Shown here: positions 1 to 9,721 of the stretch, piece after piece
Numbering within the stretch: the stretch's first letter is position 1
Layout: each line of letters opens with the position of its first letter
Assembly: GCA_007119345.1 (NCBI GenBank)
Contig: SKPV01000123.1
Span: forward strand, 1 to 37,863
Direction: 5' to 3'
Source: Halovivax sp.
GTDB taxonomy: Archaea > Halobacteriota > Halobacteria > Halobacteriales > Natrialbaceae
DNA: 37,863 nt
Position numbers and translations under genes: made by a program
The notes under the pieces: generated by a model
What the model was told of the DNA's origin: nothing
The model's input: the letters and a program-made list of their open reading frames with translations, nothing else
The model's database searches: none

Positions 1-2
1 CC

Positions 3-1490
3 CGAGAGACCGTGGCCGAAACGCCGATCGTCGTTTGCAAGAGCGGTCGATCCGCGGTCGGGAAGCGATCCGCTAGCTCCCACACCGGTTCCCTGGCCGG
101 GGACGCCGCGGTTGCCGACGGCGTCTTCCGGCAGGCGGGCGTCGTCAGCGTCGAACGCTCCGACGAGCTGCTGGCGTGTGCCAACGCGCTCGCCTCCCAG
201 CCCGCGATGGCCGGTCCGAACGTCGGGGTGCTCGCCGACGGCGGCGGGCACGCGACGCTGGCGGCCGATGCGCTCGTCGAGCGCGGCCTCTCGGTCCCCG
301 AACTGTCCGAGGATACCCAGGAGCGACTTCGGGAGGTTCTCCCCGACGCCGCCAGCGTCAGAAATCCGGTCGACGTCGCCGGCGGGACCGACGACGATCC
401 GTCCGTCTTCGTCGACTGTGCCGAGGCGCTCTCTGAGGATCCGGCCATCGACGCCCTCCTCGTGACCGGCCTCTTCGGGGGGTACGGCGAGCGGTTCACG
501 AACGATCTCGCGGCGGTCGAGGAGGCGGCCGCCGGCGAACTCGTCGCCCTCGCCGAAGCCGGCGACATCCCCCTGATCGTCCAGAGCGCGTACGAGAGCC
601 TGGACCCGGAAGCGCACACGATCCTGCGAAACGGCGGGATTCCGGTCGACGAATCGCTCGACGTCGCCGCCGCCTGCCTCCACGCCCTATCGAGCTACGG
701 AGCGCACCTGGCGACGGCTGGACGGAAGGGCACGTTCGAACTCGATTCGTCCGCCTCACGATCGGCTTCCCTGCACGACGTCGCCGCCGACGGTGCGCTC
801 AGCGAGTACGAGGCCAAAGAAGTCCTCGCCCGGTACGACGTTCCCGTGACGCCGTACGTGCTCGCCGAGGACCCCGCCGACGCCGAGGTCGCCGCCGCCT
901 CGTTCGACGGCCCCGTCGCGATGAAGGTCGTCTCTCCGGAGATCGTCCACAAGACCGAGGCGGACGGCGTCGCGCTGGACGTCGCCGAAACGGACGTCTC
1001 GACGACCTACGAACGGCTCGCGTCGAACGCGCGAGCGTACGACCCGAACGCGAGGGTCGACGGCGTGCTGGTTTCGCCGATGCGAACCGATGGAGTGGAG
1101 GTGATCGTCGGGGCGACCCGAGACGAGCAGTTCGGTCCCGTCGTCATGTTCGGTCTCGGCGGAACGTTCGTCGAGGTGTTCGAAGACGTCTCGTTCCGCG
1201 CGGCGCCGCTCACCGCACACGAGGCCCGTGAGATGCTCGCCGAGATCGATGCCAGCGAGGTTCTCGACGGCGCCCGCGGCGGTCCGCCGGTCGATCGGGA
1301 GACGCTGGTCGAGATCCTGCTGGCGGTTTCGGAGCTGATGGTCGACCACCCCGAGATCGTCGAAGTCGACCTGAATCCGGTTCTCGGTCGCGAGGACGGA
1401 GCCGACGTACTCGACGCGAGCATCGTGCTCGAGGACGATCGTCCGGTCTCTCCACGTCCCGAAACGGTACTCGGAGGGAGTGACGAATGA
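3..1490 (+). CDS. ADP-forming acyl-CoA synthetase (acetate--CoA ligase type), 5' end cut by window
   Basis: Fused alpha-beta acyl-CoA synthetase (NDP-forming) that interconverts acyl-CoA + ADP + Pi and acid + CoA + ATP in the cytoplasm. The reading frame is open to the window edge and about 200 residues (the CoA-binding Rossmann domain) lie outside, so the GTG at 12 is not taken as a start. Visible first is the succinyl-CoA-ligase-like domain with SSHTGSLAG (His at 81-83, the likely phospho-histidine by family knowledge) and a GGGHATLAAD loop. After a linker comes the ATP-grasp (beta) domain, beginning near base 800 at SEYEAKEVLARYDVPVTPY and including SPEIVHKTEADGV. The C-terminus has the ATP-grasp EVDLNPV motif. 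The stop overlaps the start of the next gene (ATGA), implying one transcript. The acyl substrate cannot be read from sequence; the gene context argues for something other than plain acetate. Confidence 0.88.
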   Translation, partial: RETVAETPIVVCKSGRSAVGKRSASSHTGSLAGDAAVADGVFRQAGVVSVERSDELLACANALASQPAMAGPNVGVLADGGGHATLAADALVERGLSVPELSEDTQERLREVLPDAASVRNPVDVAGGTDDDPSVFVDCAEALSEDPAIDALLVTGLFGGYGERFTNDLAAVEEAAAGELVALAEAGDIPLIVQSAYESLDPEAHTILRNGGIPVDESLDVAAACLHALSSYGAHLATAGRKGTFELDSSASRSASLHDVAADGALSEYEAKEVLARYDVPVTPYVLAEDPADAEVAAASFDGPVAMKVVSPEIVHKTEADGVALDVAETDVSTTYERLASNARAYDPNARVDGVLVSPMRTDGVEVIVGATRDEQFGPVVMFGLGGTFVEVFEDVSFRAAPLTAHEAREMLAEIDASEVLDGARGGPPVDRETLVEILLAVSELMVDHPEIVEVDLNPVLGREDGADVLDASIVLEDDRPVSPRPETVLGGSDE

Positions 1491-2299
1491 GCACCGACGA
1501 GACCGACAGCGACGAGACCGTTCGGGTTTCGCGTCCGCGCGAGCACGTCGCACGCGTCACCCTCGATCGTCCGGACGCGCTCAACGCCTACGACGAGACC
1601 CTGCTTCGGTCGGTCGTCGATGCCCTGGAAACGCTGGCCGAGGAGGAGGCCGTTCGCGCGATCGTCCTCACCGGCGAAGGCGAGCGGGCGTTCTGCAGCG
1701 GGGTCGACCTGACGAACATGCCGTTGACGCCGGAGATGGACTTCGCCGAGTACGAGGCGGGACTCGGCCTGTTCCAGAACGTCGTTCGGACCCTGCGATC
1801 GATCGAGACGCCCGTCGTCTGTGCGGTAAACGGGTACGCGCTCGGCGCCGGCTGCGACACCGCGCTCGCCTGTGACTTCCGGATCGTTTCCGAAGACGCG
1901 GTCCTCGGCGAGACGTTCGTCGACGTCGGATTCGTCCCCGGGGACGGCGGCGCGTACCTCCTCCCGCGTCTGATCGGGGAGGCCCGAGCGAAGGAGCTGA
2001 TCTTCACGGGTCGTCGCCTCGAGGGCGAGGAGATCGTCGAGTGGGACCTCGCGCGCGAATGCGTCCTCCCCGGCGAACTGCTCGCGCGGGCCGAATCGTT
2101 CGCCGCCGACCTCGCCGACCGGCCGCCGATCGCCCTCGGACTCGACAAGGCGTTGATCAACGAGAGCCTCGCGGTCGACCTCGAAACCGCGTTCGACCAC
2201 GCCACTCGCGCCCAACGGATCTGCGCACAGACCGACGATCACGCCGAGGCCGTGGCCGCCTTCTCCGAAAAGCGCGAGCCGGAGTTCACGGGCCGATGA
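1487..2299 (+). CDS. enoyl-CoA hydratase/isomerase (crotonase family)
   Basis: Crotonase-fold protein of 270 residues, the normal family length, acting on acyl-CoA thioesters. The oxyanion-hole segments are clear: AFCSGVDL (about residues 69-75) and NGYALGAGCD (115-124). The two glutamates of classical enoyl-CoA hydratase are not conserved in place: the first aligns with Asp124 and the second position is Phe145. Instead there is a VPGDGG motif with Asp154, as in some isomerase or specialised hydratase subfamilies, so the exact reaction is uncertain. The ATG overlaps the stop of the acyl-CoA synthetase by 4 nt and its own stop overlaps the next start by 4 nt. Translational coupling within a three-gene operon is likely. 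The preceding gene probably supplies its CoA-ester substrate (inference). Confidence 0.88.
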   Translation: MSTDETDSDETVRVSRPREHVARVTLDRPDALNAYDETLLRSVVDALETLAEEEAVRAIVLTGEGERAFCSGVDLTNMPLTPEMDFAEYEAGLGLFQNVVRTLRSIETPVVCAVNGYALGAGCDTALACDFRIVSEDAVLGETFVDVGFVPGDGGAYLLPRLIGEARAKELIFTGRRLEGEEIVEWDLARECVLPGELLARAESFAADLADRPPIALGLDKALINESLAVDLETAFDHATRAQRICAQTDDHAEAVAAFSEKREPEFTGR

Positions 2300-3144
2300 C
2301 CGTCGAACGCGTCGCGCTCGTGCAGTTCGACCCGACGCTCGGCCCGGCGGACGACGGCACGCTCGAGCGATTGTGCGACCGGGTCCGATCGGTCGGGGGA
2401 ACCGCGGATCTGATCGTTTTCCCGGAGCTCGCGACGACGGGCTATTCGATCTTCGATCAGATCGAGGCCTGCGCGGAGTCGATCCCGGGTCCGACCACGC
2501 GGGCCATCGGTGCGGCCGCGGCCGAGGCGGAGGTCCACGTGCTGGTCGGAATGGCCGTCCGGGCCGACGATAGCGGTGACGACGTCACGAACAGCGCCGT
2601 CTGGATCGACCGTACGGGGACGGTACGCGCCCGCTACGACAAGTACCAACCCTGGGGCGACGAGCGATCGGCCTTCGGTAGCGGTGACCGACCGCTCGTC
2701 GTCTCTTGCGAGGGATGGACGTTCGGCCTCCAGATCTGTTACGATCTGAACTTTCCCGAGGTGAGCGCGGCGTTCGCCCGGGCGGGCGTCGACGCCGTGG
2801 TCAACGTCTCGGCGTGGTCGGCGCCGATGGCAGGCGATTGGGATCGACTGCTCCCCGCTCGCGCGATCGAGAACGGCGCGTACGTCCTCGGGTGTAACCG
2901 CGCCGGGACCGAAGGAGACCTCGAGTTCTACGGCCGGTCCACGGCGTACGACCCCGACGGATCGGTTCTCGACAGACTCGGTGCCGATGAGGACGTCCTC
3001 TCGGCGCACCTCTCAAAGGCGGCCTTGTCTCGGGAGCGAGAGCGCAACCCGATGCGTCGTGATCGCCGCCCGGAATCGCCCAGCGCGCGCCGGGTCGCCA
3101 TTACGCCCGACGATTCGACGCCACCGCCCGGGAATCGTCGATGA
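2296..3144 (+). CDS. carbon-nitrogen hydrolase (nitrilase superfamily)
   Basis: Amidase-type hydrolase of 282 residues with the complete Glu-Lys-Cys triad: Glu44 in FPELATTGYS, Lys116 in YDKYQPWGDE and Cys148 in ICYDLNFPE. Family members cleave linear amides, carbamoyl groups or nitriles. The start is the ATG at 2296 because it forms an ATGA overlap with the crotonase stop and places the first beta strand (VERVALVQFDP) at the N-terminus as in the family. The C-terminal 35 residues are Arg/Pro-rich and look like a disordered tail, unusually basic for a haloarchaeal protein. It is the last gene of the overlapping trio. One idea is that it frees an acid from its amide, which the synthetase then activates (inference). 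Confidence 0.87.
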   Translation: MTVERVALVQFDPTLGPADDGTLERLCDRVRSVGGTADLIVFPELATTGYSIFDQIEACAESIPGPTTRAIGAAAAEAEVHVLVGMAVRADDSGDDVTNSAVWIDRTGTVRARYDKYQPWGDERSAFGSGDRPLVVSCEGWTFGLQICYDLNFPEVSAAFARAGVDAVVNVSAWSAPMAGDWDRLLPARAIENGAYVLGCNRAGTEGDLEFYGRSTAYDPDGSVLDRLGADEDVLSAHLSKAALSRERERNPMRRDRRPESPSARRVAITPDDSTPPPGNRR

Positions 3145-3172
3145 AGGTCGCACGCGCATCGATGGCGGTAAT

Positions 3173-3179
3173 CCTTAAC
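3173..3179 (+). promoter_or_regulatory. TATA-like element of the Lrp/AsnC gene
   Basis: CTTAACC is centred 27 nt before the ATG at 3203, the spacing of a haloarchaeal leaderless promoter. It decides the start in favour of 3203 over 3185. Confidence 0.55.
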
Positions 3180-3202
3180 CCACCATGTCCAACAGAGTAA
3201 CG

Positions 3203-3700
3203 ATGGGCGAAACCACACTCGACGAAACCGACTTCCGGTTGCTCAAAGAGCTAGACGAGAACGGCGACATCGACGCCGACGAACTCGCGGCGGAGCTCGG
3301 CGTGAGCAAATCGACGGTCTACTATCGCATCGAGAAGTACCGAGAGGAGGGACTCCTGAACGGTGATATCGCCCACCTCAACCGTCACGAGCTCGGCCTG
3401 AGCATGACGGCCATATCCGAAATAAAGACCGTTTACGGACCCGAAGCGAAGGAGGTGGGCGAGCGACTGGCCGAGTTATCCGGCGTCCAACAGGTCTACT
3501 CGATGATCGGGGAGATGTCCTTTTACGTCATCTCGCACGTCCGCGATCACGATCACCTCCAGTCGCTCATCGAGGAGATCATCGAAACCGAGGGCGTCGA
3601 GAACTCAGCGACTCACATCGTGCTCCGAACGTTCAAAGAAGAGCCGCGGCTGCTCACCAACTACGACGACGACGACCTCGAGAAGCTATTTAACGCCTGA
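3203..3700 (+). CDS. Lrp/AsnC family transcriptional regulator
   Basis: DNA-binding regulator of 165 residues. The N-terminal winged HTH reads LDETDFRLLKELDENG, then LAAELGVSKSTVYYRIEKYR as the recognition part. The C-terminal half is the RAM (ligand-sensing) fold, containing VQQVYSMIGEMSFYVI and a final HIVLRTFKEE strand. I chose the ATG at 3203 rather than the in-frame ATG at 3185, because a TATA-like CTTAACC lies 27 nt upstream of 3203 and the upstream residues are not needed for the domain. It sits just downstream of the acyl-CoA synthetase operon, with its own promoter. Whether it controls that operon or the acetyl-CoA synthetase gene downstream is not visible in the sequence. Confidence 0.9.
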   Translation: MGETTLDETDFRLLKELDENGDIDADELAAELGVSKSTVYYRIEKYREEGLLNGDIAHLNRHELGLSMTAISEIKTVYGPEAKEVGERLAELSGVQQVYSMIGEMSFYVISHVRDHDHLQSLIEEIIETEGVENSATHIVLRTFKEEPRLLTNYDDDDLEKLFNA

Positions 3701-3850
3701 TCGAACCGTCGCGGACGCCCCGAGCGCGTTCTATCGGCTGCACGGACGGCGTCGCGGTCCACGCCGTCGGGATCGCATACGTTCACGAGGTCGCCCGTCG
3801 ACGCGACGGAACCGAATCGATCGAGTGCGGGAGACGGGGTTCGAGAGCGG

Positions 3851-4457
3851 ATGGTCCGGGTCACCGCGGGAACGCACGCACCGTTCCACACGCGACTATT
3901 CCCGGACCACGACCGTCCGGACGCGAGAGCGCTTCGAGGAGTCGCCGGAGTGTTCGTCCGGGAGTGCGAACAGTTACGGGACGCCGCGGACGGCGGCTCG
4001 GTCGTCGACGAATCGGACGGCGACTACGGGCTGGCGGTCAACCGCTGGACGTCGCCGGGCTACGACGACGAAGCCGACGATCGACGGACGCTCGCGGGCC
4101 TGCACGATCGAGTCGCCCCGGGTGGCATCCTGGCCGATCGAGCTGGCGAACGAGGAGGGCGTGCTCGGCGACTTCCAGCCCGTCGCGCTGAACGAAACGG
4201 CTGACGGACTCGTCGCCGTCGAGGGCCGGGAGAGCGAGCCCGAGACCTCACGGATGCGTTCGACACGATGGCTGCTGGACGGGGACGAGAACACCATCGT
4301 CGGCACGTACGAGCTCGACCTCAGGGCGTACGCGCCCGTCGAGTCGGTCGGGCCCCTCGCGGACGCCGGTTTCCGCGACGTTCGGTGTTTCGGCTCGTAC
4401 GACGGCGAACAGCTGATACGGGGATCGGCCCGGCCCGTCGCGCTCGCCGGCCGGTGA
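3851..4457 (+). pseudogene. SAM-dependent methyltransferase remnant (frameshifted, N-terminally truncated)
   Basis: Two overlapping frames together give the C-terminal half of a class I methyltransferase. The first, from 3851, reads PDHDRPDARALRG, then DYGLAVNRWTSPGYDDEADD and APGGIL. The second continues from about 4134 as IELANEEGVLGDFQPVALNE and ends GFRDVRCFGSYDG. Removing one C near 4132-4134 (the run ctggcc to ctggc) rejoins GGIL to AIELANEEGVL, the expected post-motif strand. The SAM-binding glycine motif (DLGCGTG type) expected upstream is absent, so this is more than a single sequencing slip: the gene has lost its N-terminal Rossmann part as well. The next gene has its own promoter and is not affected. 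Confidence 0.7.
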
Positions 4458-4510
4458 CCAGCGCGGGGACCGGGTGTCCGAGTCCGAAATCGACGGCGAC
4501 CGGAGGAACG

Positions 4511-4517
4511 TTTATCC
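4511..4517 (+). promoter_or_regulatory. TATA box of acs
   Basis: TTTATCC is centred 25-26 nt upstream of the ATG at 4539, a spacing that predicts a leaderless transcript and selects this start among three nearby candidates. Confidence 0.6.
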
Positions 4518-4538
4518 GGTTCTATCTGGTTGGTTTCG

Positions 4539-6536
<1,998 letters not shown>

Positions 6537-6594
6537 CCGCGGGCGGCGCCGCCGACGCGCAACCGTCGGCCCCGACGCCTCCCGATCGACGATA

Positions 6595-6870
6595 TCAGTC
6601 GCGACAGAGCGAGACGTAGCCCAGTCCGCCGGCCGCCAGGAACGAACCGAACGCGAGGAGAGCGGCGATGCCCGCGTATTCGAACGGCCGTGAGGCGGCG
6701 GGAAGGTTCGACAGTCCGCCCAGCACGAAGAACAGCGCGATCGCGAGGATCGCGACGGTGATGAGAACGACGACGATCGCGTCCGTGACGGCGGCGCGGA
6801 CGACCTCGTAGAACTCCGCGCGGTTCAACTCCGCGACAGTCCGCTCGCCGGATTCGCCGTCGGCCGACAT
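6595..6870 (-). CDS. small two-helix membrane protein, function unknown
   Basis: A 91-residue protein with a short charged N-terminus (MSADGESGERTVAELNRAEF) and two predicted transmembrane segments: DAIVVVLITVAILAIALFFV, and a second around EYAGIAALLAFGSFLAAGGL. It ends in a short LCRD tail. It belongs to a type of small haloarchaeal membrane protein that I recognise by pattern but cannot assign a function. A TATA box (AATTATA read on the plus strand, 6894-6900) is centred 27 nt before its ATG, so it has its own leaderless promoter, although the polyprenyl synthase gene upstream runs in the same direction. Confidence 0.7.
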   Translation of the reverse strand: MSADGESGERTVAELNRAEFYEVVRAAVTDAIVVVLITVAILAIALFFVLGGLSNLPAASRPFEYAGIAALLAFGSFLAAGGLGYVSLCRD

Positions 6871-6893
6871 CGATTACGGATTTACCGGGTTGG

Positions 6894-6900
6894 AATTATA
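6894..6900 (-). promoter_or_regulatory. TATA box of the small membrane-protein gene
   Basis: Reads TATAATT on the minus strand, centred 27 nt upstream of the ATG at 6870. It is the only AT-rich stretch between this gene and the polyprenyl synthase stop. Confidence 0.6.
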
Positions 6901-6942
6901 CCGTTTCGATTCGGCGGCTGACGGTCGGTCCGCTCGCGGTCC

Positions 6943-8007
6943 TCAGACGTCCCGCTCGACGACGAAATCGGCGAACGAACCCAGCTTCTCGACCTGTTCG
7001 TCGGGGAGGTCCATCTCGTCGACGTGTTCGCGCGCCCGATCGGCCATCTCCAGGGCCCGCTCGCGGGCGTACTCGATGCTGCCCGACTCCTCGATGATCG
7101 TCAGCGCCTCGCGGATCTCCTCGTCGGTGTTCTCGTCGGCGGCGACGATCTCCTCCAGTCGGCGGGCGTCCTCGGGGTCGCTCTCCTCGATGGCCCGCAG
7201 GACGAGCAGCGTTCGCTTGCCCTCGCGGATGTCGTTGCCGAAGGCCTTGCCGAAGTCGCCGGCCCGGCCCAGGGAGTGCTCGACGTCGAGGACGTCGTCG
7301 CCGATCTGGAAGGCGACCGCGACGGTCTCGGCGTACTCGGCGGCGTGGTGTTCGATGTCGTCCGGCTGGTCGGTGACGATCGCGGCGAGCCGGGCGACGA
7401 TGCGGCCGAGACAGCCCGTCTTGCAGGCGCACATCTCGAGGTACTGCTCGGGGGTGACGCGCGTCTCGGTTTCGTTGTGCCAGCAGATGTCCATGCCCTG
7501 CCCGAGGTGGGTCCGGTTGAGTTCGTGCATCAGCATCTCGTAGGCCGCGAGCCGACGCTCCGCGGGCAGGTTCCCCGGATCGTGGGTGATGATCTTCAGC
7601 GGCAGGAAGTACATCGCGTTGCCGGCGTTGAGCGCGACGTCCTGGCCGTATACGTGGTGCAACGCGGGCTCGCCGCGGCGCTTCTCGGCCTCGTCCTCGA
7701 CGTCGTCGACGATGATGGTCCCGTTGTGCAGGATCTCCGGGATCGTCGCGTACGGGAGGTAGGCCTCCGGATCCTCGCCGAAGGCTTCCACGAACACCAA
7801 AAACAGGACCGCCCGCCAGCGCTTTCCCCCGCGGTCCAGCAGGGCCCAGATCGGATCCGAGAGCGCCCGCTGGATCCCCTCCGGGTCGTACTCGTAGGTG
7901 GGGTCGCCGAAGTACGACCGGAGGTAGTCGGCGTCGATCTCTCGTGGGAGGACGTCGGCGATCGCCGCGTCGACGGCCGGCCGCCACTCCGCAAGCGTCT
8001 CCCGCAT
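6943..8007 (-). CDS. idsA: polyprenyl (geranylgeranyl/farnesyl) diphosphate synthase
   Basis: Head-to-tail prenyltransferase that condenses IPP with allylic diphosphates to supply C15/C20 chains for archaeal ether lipids, carotenoids and quinones. Its 354 residues show GGKRWR (near 60), the first Asp-rich motif DDVED (101-105), KTGCL (about 196-200), and the second Asp-rich motif GDDVLDVE (236-243) followed by FGKAFGNDIREGKRTLL. The product chain length cannot be fixed by eye. The N-terminal MRETLAEWRPAVDAAI matches the family start. A T-rich stretch (CTTTTTCACC on the minus strand) lies about 27 nt upstream. The phosphomevalonate decarboxylase gene at 11468 is another step of the same pathway but is not in the same transcript. 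Confidence 0.92.
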   Translation of the reverse strand: MRETLAEWRPAVDAAIADVLPREIDADYLRSYFGDPTYEYDPEGIQRALSDPIWALLDRGGKRWRAVLFLVFVEAFGEDPEAYLPYATIPEILHNGTIIVDDVEDEAEKRRGEPALHHVYGQDVALNAGNAMYFLPLKIITHDPGNLPAERRLAAYEMLMHELNRTHLGQGMDICWHNETETRVTPEQYLEMCACKTGCLGRIVARLAAIVTDQPDDIEHHAAEYAETVAVAFQIGDDVLDVEHSLGRAGDFGKAFGNDIREGKRTLLVLRAIEESDPEDARRLEEIVAADENTDEEIREALTIIEESGSIEYARERALEMADRAREHVDEMDLPDEQVEKLGSFADFVVERDV

Positions 8008-8246
8008 ACAGGATGGGTCACAGAGCGGGGTGAAAAAGATTCAGTTCCCGTCCCGCAGCCGGTCGACGACCGCACGGTGAGCGGCGGGCGGCGATCGCGG
8101 ACGGGAAGACGGTCCGTCGCCGCCGATCGAGGACGGACGACGAGCGATCCCCGCCGATCGAGGACGGCACATCGAGTCGTCGTGGGCGCTCCCACAAGCT
8201 GACACGCGCTGGTCCCGGCGCTCGCGGCGATCCCGACGCGGCGAGC

Positions 8247-8302
8247 GATCCGTCTCCGGCCGGCCCCACGGTTCGATCCGCCTCCGGCCGGCCCCACGGT
8301 TC
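8247..8302. repeat. 28-bp direct tandem duplication in divergent intergenic region
   Basis: Two adjacent 28-bp copies, 8247-8274 and 8275-8302, differ at one base (TCTCC versus CCTCC) and are followed by the start of a third (GATCG). The same gap (8008-8384) also holds two copies of CGCCGATCGAGGACGG at 8121-8136 and 8152-8167. Apart from the two divergent promoters I see nothing else in this 377-bp gap. Confidence 0.8.
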
Positions 8303-8384
8303 GATCGACGCTCGAGGACGAGGACGTCGGCGATCGGCCCCGTCCCCCGGCACCCTTTTGGTTCGAGCGAGGGAACCGGGATCC

Positions 8385-9131
8385 ATGGATCCCGTCGCGT
8401 CAGAGTGCGACGACGCGGTCGTCGGCCTCGTGGGCGAGGACCCGCCGTCGATGGACGGGCTGCGCCGCGTCGCCGACGCCGAGGGCGTCGCATTGCACGC
8501 CGGCGGGCCCGACGACGTCCTCGATCGGGAGCCGGTCCTCGCGGTCACCGTCGGCGACAAGGCGCTCGCGGCCGTCGCGCGCCGGAGCGTCGACGTACCC
8601 ATCCTCGCCGTCGACTGCGAGCGCGGCGTCTCGTCGACGCCTCGAGCGCGCGCGGCGGACACCCTCGTGACGCTGCTCCGGAAGGGCGGGTCGGAGCGCG
8701 AGGCGGCCACGCTGACGGTGGTCGTCGACGGGACCGCGATGCGGGCCGTCTTCGACGTGGCGCTCGTCACGGCCGAGCCCGGGAAGATCTCGGCGTTCGA
8801 CGTGCGGGCCGCGAACGAACGACTGGCGAACGTGCGCGCCGACGGCGTGGTTGTCGCGACGCCGGCGGGCAGCCGCGGCTACGCCCGCACCGTCGGCGGC
8901 CCGACGCTCGGCGCGTCGGTCGAGGCGGTCGCCGTCGTCCCGATCTCGCCGTTCGTGACCGACCGGGAACGGTGGGTGGTCGCCCCCGACGATCTGACGG
9001 TTACCGTCGAACGCGACGAGAGCGCCGTCTCGCTACAGGTCGACGGGCGAGTCCGCGAATCGATCGACGCGGGCCAGCGGGTCACGATCGATGCCGGACC
9101 GAGCCTTACGCTCCTGTGCGTCGACGGGTAG
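8385..9131 (+). CDS. NAD kinase-like protein with divergent active site
   Basis: A 248-residue protein with the overall plan of ATP-NAD kinases. An N-terminal alpha/beta domain is followed by the beta-rich C-terminal domain containing RADGVVVATPAGSRGYARTVGGP, VPISPFVTDR and VSLQVDGR, corresponding to the family's ADGLVVATPTGSTAY...GGP region. The N-terminal GGDGT motif is reduced to VTVGDKALAAV (the Asp may be retained), and the NAD-contacting LNE/FND segment appears as VFDVALVTAE. True NADP synthesis is therefore doubtful; it may be a second, specialised paralogue. The start is the ATG at 8385, since TTTT (8356-8359) is centred 27 nt upstream. It stands alone, with a degenerate repeat directly downstream. 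Confidence 0.75.
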   Translation: MDPVASECDDAVVGLVGEDPPSMDGLRRVADAEGVALHAGGPDDVLDREPVLAVTVGDKALAAVARRSVDVPILAVDCERGVSSTPRARAADTLVTLLRKGGSEREAATLTVVVDGTAMRAVFDVALVTAEPGKISAFDVRAANERLANVRADGVVVATPAGSRGYARTVGGPTLGASVEAVAVVPISPFVTDRERWVVAPDDLTVTVERDESAVSLQVDGRVRESIDAGQRVTIDAGPSLTLLCVDG

Positions 9132-9137
9132 GCGAGC

Positions 9138-9283
9138 CGGCGCTCCGGTTCCGTCGCCGACGCGTATCGAAACGGGCGCTCCGGTCTGTCCGACGAGACT
9201 CGGCGAAACCGGCGAGCTCGGTTCTATCCGACGGCCTTCAGCGAAGCCGGAGTTCCCGATTCGCCCGACGTCACACGGCGACG
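9138..9283. repeat. degenerate ~36-bp tandem repeat, about four units
   Basis: Units begin near 9138, 9174, 9210 and 9248. They share the pattern CGG-CGCTCCGGTT-n-TCCGACG-n-CGAAAC with substitutions and small indels (36, 36, 38 and about 36 bp). The array occupies most of the 3' intergenic space of the NAD-kinase-like gene. No gene is supported in 9132-9369. Confidence 0.55.
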
Positions 9284-9369
9284 CTCGCACGCCTCGTCGG
9301 CGGAAAATGATCGGGGTCGGCGCGGCTACGGGTCGGATCGTGGGACGCGACGGAGGCTCGGCGGGTTCC

Positions 9370-9618
9370 TCAACTGTCCTCGGGTGGCTCGTCCCGGTGA
9401 TAGTTCGGATTCGCGTGCTCCAGCGCGTCCGTCTCCCGGTCCTGGGAGGCGTTCTCGATGTCCTGACGTCGGTCTTCCTCCTGTTGAGCCTCTTTGGCCT
9501 CCTGCTGGGCGTCGCGCAGCTCCGGATCCTCCTCGGGGTCGTCTTCGTCGTCTTCGGGCGATTCGGCCGCCTCGGCCGGGTGCCCGTCGAGTCCGTGTTC
9601 GTCCTTTTCGTTCACCAT
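9370..9618 (-). CDS. small highly acidic charged protein, function unknown
   Basis: An 82-residue, almost entirely hydrophilic protein. It has a DDEDDPEEDPELRD stretch, a Gln/Glu/Arg-rich helix (AQQEAKEAQQEEDRRQDIEN) and the C-terminus HANPNYHRDEPPEDS. It is probably an extended helix or disordered, with no enzyme motif. The ATG at 9618 is chosen because the upstream extension of the frame has the wrong composition (Arg/Ser/Pro). The composition fits a genuine haloarchaeal gene, but nothing indicates a role. It lies downstream of the endonuclease III gene in the same direction, about 100 bp away. Confidence 0.6.
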   Translation of the reverse strand: MVNEKDEHGLDGHPAEAAESPEDDEDDPEEDPELRDAQQEAKEAQQEEDRRQDIENASQDRETDALEHANPNYHRDEPPEDS

Positions 9619-9721
9619 CGCGATCACCGGGGGCGCTATCGCGGTCACGAGAAAAGGGCTTGGGCTTGCGTTTCCCCCGGCCGTGTCCGACGGCGTTCGG
9701 GCGGCGAAGCGGCCGACGCGA

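Noticed and set aside
1007..2242. Long minus-strand open frame opposite the acyl-CoA synthetase and crotonase genes
   Set aside because: It is antisense across two genes with full family motifs; long antisense frames are expected at this GC content.
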